Source of the DNA: Paludibacterium paludis
GTDB lineage: Bacteria > Pseudomonadota > Gammaproteobacteria > Burkholderiales > Chromobacteriaceae
Length of the DNA stretch: 64,000 nucleotides
Assembly (NCBI RefSeq): GCF_018802605.1
Contig: NZ_CP069161.1
Coordinates: 930,001-994,000 of the forward strand
Reading direction: 5' to 3'
Both the position numbers and the translations under genes were made by a program. Below the pieces are notes generated by a model. That model searched no databases, had not been told where the DNA came from, and worked only from the letters and a program-made list of their open reading frames with translations. Shown here in pieces: positions 44,982-54,531 of the stretch. Within the stretch, counting starts at the first letter, position 1. The number at the start of each line of letters is the position of its first letter.

Positions 44982-46883
44982 ATGAGCGCACAGAAAGAAA
45001 CACTGGGATTTCAAACCGAAGTCAAACAGCTGCTTCACCTGATGATCCACTCCTTGTACTCGAACAAGGAAATCTTCCTGAGGGAATTGGTATCCAACGC
45101 TTCCGACGCCGCGGACAAGCTGCGCTTCGAAGCGATCGCCCATCCCGCCTTGCTGGAGAACGATCCCGAATTGACCATTCGCGTCGAATTCGACAAGGAA
45201 GCGCGCACGCTGACCATTCGCGATAATGGCATCGGCATGTCGCGCGAGGAAGTCATCGATCATCTGGGGACCATCGCCAAATCCGGCACCCGCGCGTTCC
45301 TCGACTCGCTGACCGGCGATGATCGCAAGGATGCCAACCTGATCGGCCAGTTCGGCGTCGGTTTCTACTCGGCCTTCATGGTGGCCGACAAGGTCACCGT
45401 CACCACTCGCCGCGCGGGAGCCGATACGGCCGAAGGCGTGCGCTGGGAATCCAGCGGCGCCGGTGACTACACCATTGAAAACATCGTGAAACCCTCGCGC
45501 GGCACGGATATCGTCCTGCACCTGAAAGACGGGGAAGACGAGTTCCTCGACGGATGGCGCCTGCGTCACATCATCCGTACCTACTCCGATCATATCTCCC
45601 TGCCGATCATGATGCGCGCGCCGGCCAAGCACGACGACGACGGCAAGGAAATCGAATCGGACGAGATGGAGGCGGTCAACCAGGCCTCGGCCCTGTGGTC
45701 GCGCAGCAAGAATGAAATCAGCGACGAACAGTACCGCGAGTTCTACAAGCACGTTGCCCACGATTTCTCCGATCCGCTGGCCTGGAGCCACGCCCGCGTG
45801 GAGGGGCGCCAGGAGTACACCGAACTGTTGTACATCCCGTCCCGTGCGCCGTTCGACCTTTATGAACGCGAACGCAAGCAGGGCGTGAAACTCTATGTCC
45901 GCCGGGTGTTCATCATGGAGGACACCCAGAAGCTGATGCCGCAGTACCTGCGCTTCGTGCGCGGGGTGATCGACTCCAATGACCTGCCGCTGAACGTGTC
46001 GCGCGAAATCCTCCAGCAATCCCGCGATATCGATACCATCCGCGCCGGCTGCGTGAAGAAGGTGCTGTCGCTGCTGGAGGATCTGGCCGCCAACGATGCC
46101 GAAAAGTACGCGACTTTCTGGGATGCGTTCGGCCAAGTCCTGAAAGAGGGCGTGGGCGAAGACTTCGGCAACCAGGCGCGCATCGCCAAGCTGTTGCGTT
46201 TCACCTCGACGCTGTCGGACGGCGACGGACAGACGGTTTCCCTGGCCGATTACGTTTCCCGCATGAAAGAAGGTCAGGAAAAGATTTACTACATCACGGC
46301 CGAGTCGCTGTCGGCGGCGCGCAACAGTCCGCATCTTGAAGTGTTCAAGAAGAAGGGCGTGGAAGTCCTGCTGCTCACCGACCGCATCGACGAATGGGTG
46401 ACCGGCAGCCTCAACGAATTCGAAGGCAAGGCGCTGCAATCGGTGGCCAAGGGCGCGCTGGATCTGGGCGCGCTGGAGGACGAGTCGGACAAGCAGGCGC
46501 AGGAAGCCGCCGAGGAAGCGGCGCGTCCGGTTGTCGAGCGCATCCGTAAGGCGCTGGAAGAGCGCGTGCGGGACGTTCGCGCCACGGCTCGCCTGACCGA
46601 CAGCCCGGCATGCCTGGTGGTGGGCGAGCACGACATGAGCGCGAACCTGGAGCGCCTGCTCAAGTCCGTCGGCCAGAAAGTCGAAGGCAGCAAACCGACG
46701 CTCGAGATCAACCCCGAGCATGTGCTGGTGAAGCGCCTCGCGGACGAGCAGGACGAGTCGCGCGCCTCCGATCTTGCCCAGGTGCTCTATGACCAGGCTC
46801 TGCTGGCCGAGGGGGGCAAGCTGGAGGATCCAGCCGCCTTCGTCAAGCGCATCAATCGCCTGATGCTGGAATTGTCGGCCTGA
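44982..46883 (+). CDS. htpG: Hsp90-family chaperone HtpG
   Basis: ATP-dependent chaperone dimer, 633 residues, of normal length. The N-terminal ATPase domain begins [20 protein letters not shown] and includes [15 protein letters not shown], the DNGIGM ATP-lid motif and [11 protein letters not shown]. Middle and C-terminal domains are complete. A heat-shock-type promoter precedes it and a terminator follows. No clear ribosome site before ATG 44982; that start fits the conserved N-terminus. Confidence 0.97.
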   Translation: MSAQKETLGFQTEVKQLLHLMIHSLYSNKEIFLRELVSNASDAADKLRFEAIAHPALLENDPELTIRVEFDKEARTLTIRDNGIGMSREEVIDHLGTIAKSGTRAFLDSLTGDDRKDANLIGQFGVGFYSAFMVADKVTVTTRRAGADTAEGVRWESSGAGDYTIENIVKPSRGTDIVLHLKDGEDEFLDGWRLRHIIRTYSDHISLPIMMRAPAKHDDDGKEIESDEMEAVNQASALWSRSKNEISDEQYREFYKHVAHDFSDPLAWSHARVEGRQEYTELLYIPSRAPFDLYERERKQGVKLYVRRVFIMEDTQKLMPQYLRFVRGVIDSNDLPLNVSREILQQSRDIDTIRAGCVKKVLSLLEDLAANDAEKYATFWDAFGQVLKEGVGEDFGNQARIAKLLRFTSTLSDGDGQTVSLADYVSRMKEGQEKIYYITAESLSAARNSPHLEVFKKKGVEVLLLTDRIDEWVTGSLNEFEGKALQSVAKGALDLGALEDESDKQAQEAAEEAARPVVERIRKALEERVRDVRATARLTDSPACLVVGEHDMSANLERLLKSVGQKVEGSKPTLEINPEHVLVKRLADEQDESRASDLAQVLYDQALLAEGGKLEDPAAFVKRINRLMLELSA

Positions 46884-46904
46884 CGACTGTTCCGCTCCTC
46901 TCCG

Positions 46905-46937
46905 AAGCCGTCCGCCCTGAAAAGCGGACGGCTTTTT
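46905..46937 (+). terminator. htpG terminator
   Basis: AAGCCGTCCGC (46905-46915) pairs with GCGGACGGCTT (46924-46934) followed by a T run, 21 bp past the stop. Confidence 0.92.
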
Positions 46938-47000
46938 GTTTGTCTCCCGATCCGGGTTTCTCCGTACCTGTCACGCCATTTTTCACGATCGTTACTTAAT

Positions 47001-47052
47001 TGAACCAATGGGTTCAGTTTTTCTTGACGTCATGCCTCGTTGAGATTATAAC
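47001..47052 (+). promoter_or_regulatory. Promoter and operator-like palindrome of the efflux operon
   Basis: TTGACG (47024-47029), 17-bp spacer, TATAAC (47047-47052). A perfect dyad TGAACC-AATG-GGTTCA (47001-47016) lies just before the -35 box, and GTTCAGTTT from its right edge recurs at 47059-47067 around the predicted start site. Probable repressor site. Confidence 0.7.
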
Positions 47053-47085
47053 CGTACCGTTCAGTTTAGTTATGGTTGGTTTTTC

Positions 47086-48522
47086 ATGAAACGCCCCGAC
47101 TTCGCCGGTTTGCCGTCCCGGCATGCCTGCCTTGCCCTGCTGGTTTCCTGCGCGCTCGCCGGATGCGCCGCGCTGCCGGATCTGCCTGCGGCGGCCACTC
47201 CCCGTCAGGATCTGGCTTCCCCGAGACTGGAAAGCGGTACCGGCCAATGGGTTTCCGATCAATGGTGGCACGAGTATCAGGATCCCCAGCTGGATGCGCT
47301 GATCGAGGAAGCTCTGGCAGGCTCTCCCGATCTTGCCGCCGCCCGGGCCCGGCTGCTGGCCGCCGACGGGATGCTGCGTCAAAGCGGCGCGGCGCTGGAG
47401 CCGACGGCCGATATCGATGCGTCGGTCAGCCACACCAGACAAAGCTACAACAATGGCGCACCGGCCGCCTTCGTGCCGCACGGCTTCAACAACAGCGGGC
47501 GTCTGGCGCTGGATATCGGCTACCGGCTGGATGTGTTCGACCGCCATCGCGCGGCGCTCGCCGCGACCCGCTCGAACCGGGCAGCCGTTGCCGCCGAACT
47601 GGCCGAAGCCCGGCTGGTGCTGACCACCTCGGTGGCCTCGTCCTATGCCGAGCTCGCGCATCTGTACCGGCGCCGCGATACCGCCGCCGCAACACTGCGG
47701 ATCCGGGAGCGGAGCGCCGGGATTTTCGCGTCGCGCCAAGCCGGCGGTCTGGAGACGCTGGCCAGCCTGCGAGTGGCCCAAAGCCGGTTGGAAACGGCCC
47801 GCGCCGAAGTGGCGATGGCGGACGAGGCCATCGGGCATCAGGCCACGGCGCTGGCCGCTTTGCTGGGCAAGGGGCCGGAGCGCGCGAGCGCGGTTACGCG
47901 CCCGGCCATGGATATCGGCCGTTTGCGCGAATTGCCGACCACCGTCGGCGCGAACCTGTTGGGACGCCGTCCGGATATCGTGGTTTCGCGTCTGCGTGTC
48001 GAGGCGGCCAGAGGGAGGGTCGATGAAGCTCATGCGGCGTTTTACCCGGACATCAATTTGAGCGCCTCGGTCGGTTTTCAGTCGCTCGGTCTGAGCTGGC
48101 TGACCCGGAACGGTTCGGAAACCGCCAGCGTCGGGCCGGCCCTATCGCTCCCGCTGTTCCGGCAGGGAGAGTTGCAGGGACGCTACCAGGTCAACCGGGC
48201 CACCTATGACGAGGCGGTGGCCAACTACGACAAAACGCTGGTCCGGGCGTGGCAGGATTTCTCCGATGTCATGACGTCGCGGCACGCCATCACCCCCGTC
48301 CTGCGTCATCAGCAGCAGTCCGTTGAGTTGGCCGAGCAAGCGCGAAACGTGGCGGAGCAACGCTATCGCGGCGGTTTGGCCACAGCTCTGGATGTGCTGA
48401 GCGCCGAAGACACCTTGCTGGCCGGGCAGCGTCTGCTCGATGACAGCCGGGCACGCCTGATGACGCTGGACATTTCACTGATCGCCGCGCTGGGCGGCGG
48501 CTATGGCGCCAACGCGCGCTGA
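47086..48522 (+). CDS. Outer membrane efflux channel lipoprotein (NodT/OprM type)
   Basis: TolC-like outer-membrane factor of 478 residues. Lipobox LAGC near residue 27, two repeats of the outer-membrane-factor domain, and GRRPDIVVSRLRVEAARGRVDEAHAAFYP-type repeat motifs. It is the exit duct of the three-part pump encoded with the next two genes. 35 bp separate it from the membrane-fusion gene. Confidence 0.93.
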   Translation: MKRPDFAGLPSRHACLALLVSCALAGCAALPDLPAAATPRQDLASPRLESGTGQWVSDQWWHEYQDPQLDALIEEALAGSPDLAAARARLLAADGMLRQSGAALEPTADIDASVSHTRQSYNNGAPAAFVPHGFNNSGRLALDIGYRLDVFDRHRAALAATRSNRAAVAAELAEARLVLTTSVASSYAELAHLYRRRDTAAATLRIRERSAGIFASRQAGGLETLASLRVAQSRLETARAEVAMADEAIGHQATALAALLGKGPERASAVTRPAMDIGRLRELPTTVGANLLGRRPDIVVSRLRVEAARGRVDEAHAAFYPDINLSASVGFQSLGLSWLTRNGSETASVGPALSLPLFRQGELQGRYQVNRATYDEAVANYDKTLVRAWQDFSDVMTSRHAITPVLRHQQQSVELAEQARNVAEQRYRGGLATALDVLSAEDTLLAGQRLLDDSRARLMTLDISLIAALGGGYGANAR

Positions 48523-48557
48523 TGACTCCCACCGAATACGATCAAAAAGGAAAACTC

Positions 48558-49628
48558 ATGCCGGATGCTTCCATCCTTCCCCCCCACGCCGCCCCGGACA
48601 GCCGTCTTTCCGAAGGCCGGAAGCGTAAAACCGCTTTTCTGGCGCTCGGCGGTGTCGTCGCGCTGGGCGCCATCGGTTATGGCGGCTGGTGGATTCTGTA
48701 TGCCTCGCACCATGTCAGTACCGATAACGCTTATGTGGCCGCCGAAACCGCGCAGGTCACCTCGGCCGTCAGCGGTATCGTGGCCGAGGTGAACGCGGTC
48801 GACACCCGCCCGGTCAAGGCCGGTGAATTGCTGGTGAAGCTGGACGACACGGACGCCCGCCTTGCCGTGGCGCAGGCCGACGCCGAACTGGGGCGCGCCC
48901 GCCGGCGCGTGGCCGGTTATCTGGCCACCAACGAAAACCTCGCCGCCCAATTGGCGGCGCGCGACGCCGATCTGGCGAGAAGCCGCGCCGAGCTGGAGCG
49001 CCGCCAGGCATTGGCCGGCAGCGGCGGAGTGACCGGCGAGGAGGTTGGCAATGCCAGAAGCGCCTGGCTTGCCGCCCGTGCCGCCCGCGAGGCGGCCGCC
49101 GCTTCGCTCAAGGCCAACCAGGCGCTGACCCGCGATGCCGATATCGAGCAGAATCCGGAAGTCGCGCTGGCCCGGGCACGGCTGGAGCAGGCCCGTGTCG
49201 ATTTGTCCCGTACCGACATCCGCGCCCCGCTGTCCGGCGTTGTCGGCAAGCGCCAGGTGCAAATCGGCCAGCGGGTGCAGGCCGGCTCGCCGCTGATGTC
49301 CGTGGTTCCGGTGGGCGCGGTTCATGTCGACGCCAATTTCAAGGAGGTGCAACTGGAGAGTGTGCGGATCGGACAAAAGGTCGAGCTGGTTTCCGATATC
49401 TACGGCAAATCGGTGGTGTATCACGGTAAGGTGGCGGGGTTTTCCGCGGGATCGGGCGCGGCCTTTTCGATGATTCCCGCCCAGAACGCGACGGGCAACT
49501 GGATCAAGGTGGTGCAGCGCCTGCCGGTTCGCGTGGAACTCGATCCCGCCGAACTGGCCGCTCATCCGCTCAAGGTCGGCCTGTCCATGACCGCCACCAT
49601 CGATACCCGCACCGGATCCCGGTCATGA
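48558..49628 (+). CDS. Membrane-fusion protein, EmrA-like (HlyD family)
   Basis: Periplasmic adaptor of 356 residues. One N-terminal membrane helix (about 25-47), then YVAAETAQVTSAVSGIVAEV (lipoyl-like half), a coiled-coil hairpin of about 120 residues, and DIRAPLSGVVGKRQVQIGQ (second lipoyl half). It joins the EmrB-type pump to the outer-membrane channel. AAAGGA lies 7 bases before the ATG. It overlaps the next gene by ATGA. Confidence 0.93.
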   Translation: MPDASILPPHAAPDSRLSEGRKRKTAFLALGGVVALGAIGYGGWWILYASHHVSTDNAYVAAETAQVTSAVSGIVAEVNAVDTRPVKAGELLVKLDDTDARLAVAQADAELGRARRRVAGYLATNENLAAQLAARDADLARSRAELERRQALAGSGGVTGEEVGNARSAWLAARAAREAAAASLKANQALTRDADIEQNPEVALARARLEQARVDLSRTDIRAPLSGVVGKRQVQIGQRVQAGSPLMSVVPVGAVHVDANFKEVQLESVRIGQKVELVSDIYGKSVVYHGKVAGFSAGSGAAFSMIPAQNATGNWIKVVQRLPVRVELDPAELAAHPLKVGLSMTATIDTRTGSRS

Positions 49629-51154
49629 CAACCGACACCTCGCAAGCTCCCCTGAGCGGCGGCATGCTGTGGCTGGCCGCTTTCCTGCTCGCCGCCGCGA
49701 ACTTCGTGGTGGTGCTGGATACGACCATCGCCAACGTTTCCGTGCCCACTATCGCGGGCGGTCTGGCGGTTTCCTCGAGTCAGGGAACCTATGTCATCAC
49801 GTCCTATGCCGTGGCCGAGGCTGTTTCGGTTCCGCTTACCGGCTGGCTGGCGTCCCGCTTTGGCACGGTGCGGGTGTTTGTCACGGCGATGATCCTCTTC
49901 GGCGTGTGCTCCGTACTGTGCGGCCTGGCCGGCTCGCTCGGCACGCTGGTGGCTTTCCGGGTGCTGCAGGGGCTGGCCGGCGGTCCGCTGATGCCCTTGT
50001 CGCAAACCCTGTTGCTGCGGATTTTTCCCAAGGAGAAAGTCGGCGCGGCCATCGGCCTGTGGAGCATGACCACGCTCATCGCCCCGATCATGGGGCCGAT
50101 CCTGGGCGGCATTCTGTGCGACCACGTCGGCTGGCCGTCGATTTTCTTCATCAATGCGCCGATCGCGCTGGTGTGCGGTTACTTCGGTTGGCGGATGCTC
50201 CGGCGTTACGAGTCGGCGCTACTGAAAACGCGTATCGACGGGATCGGTCTGGCGCTGATGGTGGTATGGGTCGCGGCCTTGCAGATCCTGCTCGACGAGG
50301 GCAAGAACCAGGACTGGTTCGCTTCGGAAGAAATCGTCGCGCTGGCCATTGTCGCCGCGATCGGTTTTGTCGCTTTTCTGATCTGGGAGCTTACCGAACG
50401 GCAACCGGTCGTTGATCTGCGGGTCTTCCGGCACCGGGGCTACAGTGTCAGCGTCCTGACCATTTCGCTGGCGTTCGGCTCGTTCTTTGGCGCCACGGTG
50501 CTGACGCCGCTGTGGTTGCAAAGTTACATGGGCTACACCGCGACCGAGGCCGGTTACGCGACGGCGATGTCCGGCATTCTGGCGGTGCTGGTCGCCCCGC
50601 TGGCGGCGAAGCTGTCGTCCAGCATGGATCCGCGACCACTGGTATTCTGCGGCGTGATGTGGCTGGGCGGTGTGACGCTGTTCCGCAGTTTCTCGACATC
50701 GGACATGTCATTCTGGCAGGTGGCGCTACCCTTGCTGTTCCAGGGGATCGGCATGCCGTTTTTCTTTGTTCCGCTGACCGGTCTCGCGCTGGGGAGCGTG
50801 ACCGAGGCCGAAACCGCGTCGGCCGCCGGGTTGATGAATTTCATGCGCACTTTGTCGGGGGCTTTCGCCACGTCGCTGGTGAACACCAGTTGGGAGGATC
50901 GCGCCACGCTGAACCGCTCGGATCTTGCCGGTGTGGTGGACCAGGGCGGCGAGATGATGGCCAGGTTGACCGACACCGGACTGGATGGCGGGACGGCGCG
51001 CCATCTCGTCGATCAACTGGTGCAGGCGCAAAGCATCATGCTGTCGACGAACCAGATTTTCTGGTTGTCCGGTCTGTCGTTCGTGGCGGCCGCCATGGTG
51101 ATCTGGCTCGCGCCCCGTCCATCCCGGGTAGCCGACACCTCCGTCGCTCACTGA
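49625..51154 (+). CDS. MFS drug efflux pump, EmrB/DHA2 family
   Basis: A 509-residue proton-driven exporter with 14 predicted helices. ANFVVVLDTTIANVSVPTIAG, FRVLQGLAGGPLMPLSQ and PILGGILCDHVGWPSIFFIN are the usual DHA2 motifs. It works with the preceding adaptor and channel to move drugs or toxic organics out across both membranes. No regulator gene is linked; control is probably through the palindrome before the operon. Confidence 0.94.
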   Translation: MTTDTSQAPLSGGMLWLAAFLLAAANFVVVLDTTIANVSVPTIAGGLAVSSSQGTYVITSYAVAEAVSVPLTGWLASRFGTVRVFVTAMILFGVCSVLCGLAGSLGTLVAFRVLQGLAGGPLMPLSQTLLLRIFPKEKVGAAIGLWSMTTLIAPIMGPILGGILCDHVGWPSIFFINAPIALVCGYFGWRMLRRYESALLKTRIDGIGLALMVVWVAALQILLDEGKNQDWFASEEIVALAIVAAIGFVAFLIWELTERQPVVDLRVFRHRGYSVSVLTISLAFGSFFGATVLTPLWLQSYMGYTATEAGYATAMSGILAVLVAPLAAKLSSSMDPRPLVFCGVMWLGGVTLFRSFSTSDMSFWQVALPLLFQGIGMPFFFVPLTGLALGSVTEAETASAAGLMNFMRTLSGAFATSLVNTSWEDRATLNRSDLAGVVDQGGEMMARLTDTGLDGGTARHLVDQLVQAQSIMLSTNQIFWLSGLSFVAAAMVIWLAPRPSRVADTSVAH

Positions 51155-51177
51155 GCGCCGGGGACGCCATCCAGAAA

Positions 51178-51214
51178 CAACGGGCCACCGATCCTTGCGG
51201 ATGGGCGGCCCGCT
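51178..51214. terminator. Hairpin between emrB-like and GST genes
   Basis: CGGGCC (51181-51186) pairs with GGCCCG (51207-51212), with inner pairing CGATCC/GGAT. No strong T tract; a modest convergent terminator. Confidence 0.5.
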
Positions 51215-51230
51215 GTTCTGCCTTGCCGGA

Positions 51231-51842
51231 TCAGGCGGCGGGCGGGAGGGTATCGACGAACGAGGCGCGCAGCTGCAGTTTGTCCTGCAGGGCCTTCAGG
51301 TTGGGATAATCGTCTTTCCAGGCGATCTCGGGGAAGCGGAAGTCGAGGTAGCCCAGGCAGCAGCCGGTGGCGATATCCGCCAGGCTGTAACCGTCGCCAT
51401 GGCACCAGGGGCGCTCGCCCAGTTCCCGGGACAGGGTTTCGAGGCCACGGTCGATCTTTTCCCGCTGGCGCTCTATGACATCCTCGCAGATCTTGTCCGC
51501 GGGGCGGCGGCGTTCGAGCACGATGGCGACCGCCGCATCGATGATGCCGTCGGCGAGGGCTTCCCAGCGGCGCACCAGGATGCTCTGGCGATTGCCATCG
51601 GGAAACAGCCGTGAAACCGGCGAGATGTTGTCGAGGTACTCGACGATGACCCGCGAGTCGTACAGGGTCATGCCGTCATCGAGTTCCAGCACCGGTACCT
51701 TGCCCAGCGGATTGTACCCGGACACGCGTGTCTCGCCCGACCAGGGATTTTCAATCTCGAGGGGACAGTCGATCTTCTTTTCCGCAAGGACGATGCGCAC
51801 CTTGCGGGCATAAGGACTGGTGAGAGAGGCGATCAGTTTCAT
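51231..51842 (-). CDS. Glutathione S-transferase family protein
   Basis: A 203-residue GST with an N-terminal thioredoxin-like domain (MKLIASLTSPYARKVRIVL, VPVLELDDGMTLYDSRVI with the glutathione-binding Asp-Ser) and an all-helical C-terminal domain (GYSLADIATGCCLGYLDFR). The N-terminal Ser/Thr in LTSPYARKV resembles the YibF-like group. Substrate unknown. Confidence 0.9.
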   Translation of the reverse strand: MKLIASLTSPYARKVRIVLAEKKIDCPLEIENPWSGETRVSGYNPLGKVPVLELDDGMTLYDSRVIVEYLDNISPVSRLFPDGNRQSILVRRWEALADGIIDAAVAIVLERRRPADKICEDVIERQREKIDRGLETLSRELGERPWCHGDGYSLADIATGCCLGYLDFRFPEIAWKDDYPNLKALQDKLQLRASFVDTLPPAA

Positions 51843-51940
51843 GATTGTCTGCGTGTTGGTCTGTTGATCCGCCGACACGCCGCCAGGCGGCGTGTCACGT
51901 CTCTTAACTGTAACGCAACGGAATCCGGACAGGAAGCCGC

Positions 51941-52636
51941 TTATTTCAGCTCCAGCCGGCCGGTGACCTGCAACTGGATTTCGCTCTGGCCCGGCTGCCA
52001 GTTCGGCTGCGCCACATCCATGGCTTCGGCGGCGGCTCCCATGGCCTTCATGCGCAGCATGACCGGACGCACCGGCGAGAGGTTGTTGCCGATTTCCAGC
52101 TCTTTCACCTGAACCGCCGATTTGCCGAGCGCCTGGGCGGCGATGCGGCCCTGTTCCTTCAGTTCGCCGATCGCGGCGGGAATCAGGGTTTTCTCGACGG
52201 CGCGGCGCGCCTCGTCGGACACTTCGAATTGCAGGTTGCCCAGCGCCAGGTTCTGTTGCAGTTTGGCAACCAGTTCGCTGGCCTGCTTTATGTCGCGGCT
52301 TTTGAGACGGATTTCGGCGCGCCCCTGCCATCCCTGGATCCTGCCGTTCTTGTCGTAGTCAGGCCAGGTGTTGTAGGAGCCCGAGGTGGTCTCGACTTTG
52401 GTGAACGGCTTCGCATCGGCCAGGGCGCGGTTGATGGCCCGGTTCAGCCGGTCGGCCAGTTGCGCCGGCTGGGCATTCTTCTCCTGCAGGTACAGCGTGG
52501 CGCTCAACTGGTCGTTGGCGATCTGGCTTTGGGCACTCGCGGTAAGGCGCAGGTCGGTGGTGGTGTCACCGGCCTGAGCGGCACCCGCTCCGAGGGCCAG
52601 GATCAGGCAGGGCAGGGCAATTTTTTTTTGCAGCAT
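51941..52636 (-). CDS. SIMPL (DUF541) periplasmic protein
   Basis: A 231-residue exported protein with a signal peptide (cut near GAAQA-GDTTT) and a SIMPL/DUF541 domain (LRLTASAQSQIANDQLSATLYL and QVTGRLELK at the end). Relatives (YggE, BP26) form ring-like oligomers and are tied to oxidative stress, but the activity is not settled. AAGGA before the ATG at 52636. Stands alone on the minus strand between the GST and aceB genes. Confidence 0.85.
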   Translation of the reverse strand: MLQKKIALPCLILALGAGAAQAGDTTTDLRLTASAQSQIANDQLSATLYLQEKNAQPAQLADRLNRAINRALADAKPFTKVETTSGSYNTWPDYDKNGRIQGWQGRAEIRLKSRDIKQASELVAKLQQNLALGNLQFEVSDEARRAVEKTLIPAAIGELKEQGRIAAQALGKSAVQVKELEIGNNLSPVRPVMLRMKAMGAAAEAMDVAQPNWQPGQSEIQLQVTGRLELK

Positions 52637-52756
52637 GTCGAATCCTTGTTGCTTGGATAAATGGTTATGACCCGTGTTATCTCGGCGGGTTCCTGCAAAA
52701 CGAATGACTTTACGCATTTCATGATAGGGGCATGGGGCGCAAATGCCCAGCGACAC

Positions 52757-52784
52757 GACAAAAAGCCCGCCATCAAGGCGGGCT
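52757..52784 (-). terminator. aceB terminator
   Basis: AAGCCCGCC (52762-52770) pairs with GGCGGGCTT (52776-52784), followed on the minus strand by TTTTTG. Confidence 0.88.
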
Positions 52785-52803
52785 TCGTGCGGGGGAGCTC
52801 AGG

Positions 52804-54399
52804 TCAATCGAGGTATTCGTAACCCGGCAGCGTCAGGAACTCGACGAAATCGTCGGAGGTCGTCAGCAGGTCGAACATATTGGCGGCGTCCTCGTACTGG
52901 CGTGTCCAGCGCGAACCGGCTTCGCGCTTGAGCGTTTCCACCTCGTCCGCGGCGAGTTGGCGGAACAGTTCGACGGTGACCTTGCGGCCGTCTTCCAGCA
53001 CGCCCTTGGGCGAACGGATCCACTGCCAGATCTGCGAGCGGGAAATCTCGGCCGTGGCGGCGTCTTCCATCAAATTGTGGATGGGGACGCAGCCATTGCC
53101 GGAAATCCATGCCCCCAGATACTGGATGCCCACATTGATGTTCATGCGCAGGCCCGCTTCCGTGATCGGTGTTTCCGGCTGGAAGTTGAGCAGATCGGCG
53201 GCCTGGACATGCACGTCTTGACGCTGCTTGCCGATCTGGTTCGGACGCTCGCCCAGAACGGCCGTGAAGGATTCCATGGCGATCGGCACAAGACCCGGGT
53301 GGGCGACCCAGCCGCCGTCGTAGCCGTCGGTCGCATCGCGATCCTTGTCGGCCTTCACGCCGGCCAGGGCCTTTTCGTTGGCGATGGCGTCGTTCTTGAT
53401 CGGAATCAGCGCCGCCATGCCGCCGATGGCCGGCGCGTTGCGCTTGTGGCAGGTCTTGAGCAGCAGCAGGGCGTACGAGCGCATGAACGGCACGGTCATG
53501 GTGATCATGCCGCGGTTGGCGAGGCAGAAGTTACGGTTGTTCTTGAACTTCTTGATGCAACTGAAAATGTAGTCCCAACGGCCCGCATTGAGGCCGGCGC
53601 TGTGTTCGCGCAACTCATACAGAATCTCGTCCATCTCGAAGGCGGCGAGGATGGTTTCGATCAGCACGGTCGCCTTGATCGTGCCGCGCGCCACGCCGAG
53701 CGCTTCCTGGGCTTCCACGAAGATATCGTTCCACAGCCGGGCTTCCAGATGGCTTTCCATCTTCGGCAGGTAGTAGTACGTGGCGGAGCCCTGTTCGATC
53801 AGGTAATGAATGTTGTGGAAGAACGACAGGGCGAAATCGAAAATCGCGCCGGAGACGATCTTGCCATCGACCTTGACGTGCTTTTCCATCAGATGCCAGC
53901 CGCGCGGGCGCAGCAGCAAGGTGGCGATGGTGTCGTTCAGCCGGTAGGCCTTGCCTTCCGGACTGGTGTAGCCGATGGTCTTGCGGTAGGCATCTCGCAC
54001 GTTGATCTGCCCCGAGAGCTGGTTGTCCCAGCTTGGGCAGTTGGAGTCCTCGAAGTCCGCCATGAAGCTCTTGGCCCCGGAGTTGAGGGCATTGATCATC
54101 ATTTTGCGTTCCACCGGGCCGGTGATCTCCACCCGGCGATCCAGAAGGTCGGCGGGCAGGGGGGCGATGCTCCAGTCTCCGTTGCGAACGTCGACGGTTT
54201 CCGCCAGAAAATCGGGCAGACGGCCCGCATCGAGTTCGCGCTGGCGTTCTTCGCGGGCCGCCATCAATTCCTGGCGCCGGCCTTCGAAGCGGCGGTGCAA
54301 TCCGGCGAGGAACGACAAGGCGTCGTAACTCAGGATGGTTTCGTACTCGGGGGTCAGGGGAGCGAGGATTTCCACGCCCTGGGGCAGACGGATGGCCAT
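52804..54399 (-). CDS. aceB: Malate synthase A
   Basis: Glyoxylate shunt: acetyl-CoA + glyoxylate to malate. Full length at 531 residues. SFMADFEDSNCPSWDNQ, LLLRPRGWHLMEKH (catalytic Arg) and CHKRNAPAIGGMAALIPIK are diagnostic of the A isoform. AGGAGAAACTGTC precedes the ATG. The partner aceA is 5.9 kb away in the same direction, not in the same operon. A divergent LysR gene lies upstream. Confidence 0.97.
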   Translation of the reverse strand: MAIRLPQGVEILAPLTPEYETILSYDALSFLAGLHRRFEGRRQELMAAREERQRELDAGRLPDFLAETVDVRNGDWSIAPLPADLLDRRVEITGPVERKMMINALNSGAKSFMADFEDSNCPSWDNQLSGQINVRDAYRKTIGYTSPEGKAYRLNDTIATLLLRPRGWHLMEKHVKVDGKIVSGAIFDFALSFFHNIHYLIEQGSATYYYLPKMESHLEARLWNDIFVEAQEALGVARGTIKATVLIETILAAFEMDEILYELREHSAGLNAGRWDYIFSCIKKFKNNRNFCLANRGMITMTVPFMRSYALLLLKTCHKRNAPAIGGMAALIPIKNDAIANEKALAGVKADKDRDATDGYDGGWVAHPGLVPIAMESFTAVLGERPNQIGKQRQDVHVQAADLLNFQPETPITEAGLRMNINVGIQYLGAWISGNGCVPIHNLMEDAATAEISRSQIWQWIRSPKGVLEDGRKVTVELFRQLAADEVETLKREAGSRWTRQYEDAANMFDLLTTSDDFVEFLTLPGYEYLD

Positions 54400-54494
54400 G
54401 ACAGTTTCTCCTGAAAACGGGTGCGCAGATGGGGTTGTTTTTTGGAATGGTGCGACGCAACCAGTTTAGATACGTTCCTGTTTATGAGAAAGGG

Positions 54495-54518
54495 GTAAAA
54501 TGGCACAACATATTTTAC
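54495..54518. promoter_or_regulatory. Inverted repeat between aceB and its divergent LysR gene
   Basis: GTAAAAT (54495-54501) and ATTTTAC (54512-54518) around a 10-base centre, a size and shape usual for LysR binding sites, 13 bp before the regulator's start codon. Confidence 0.5.
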
Positions 54519-54531
54519 TTTTTCGTCACGA

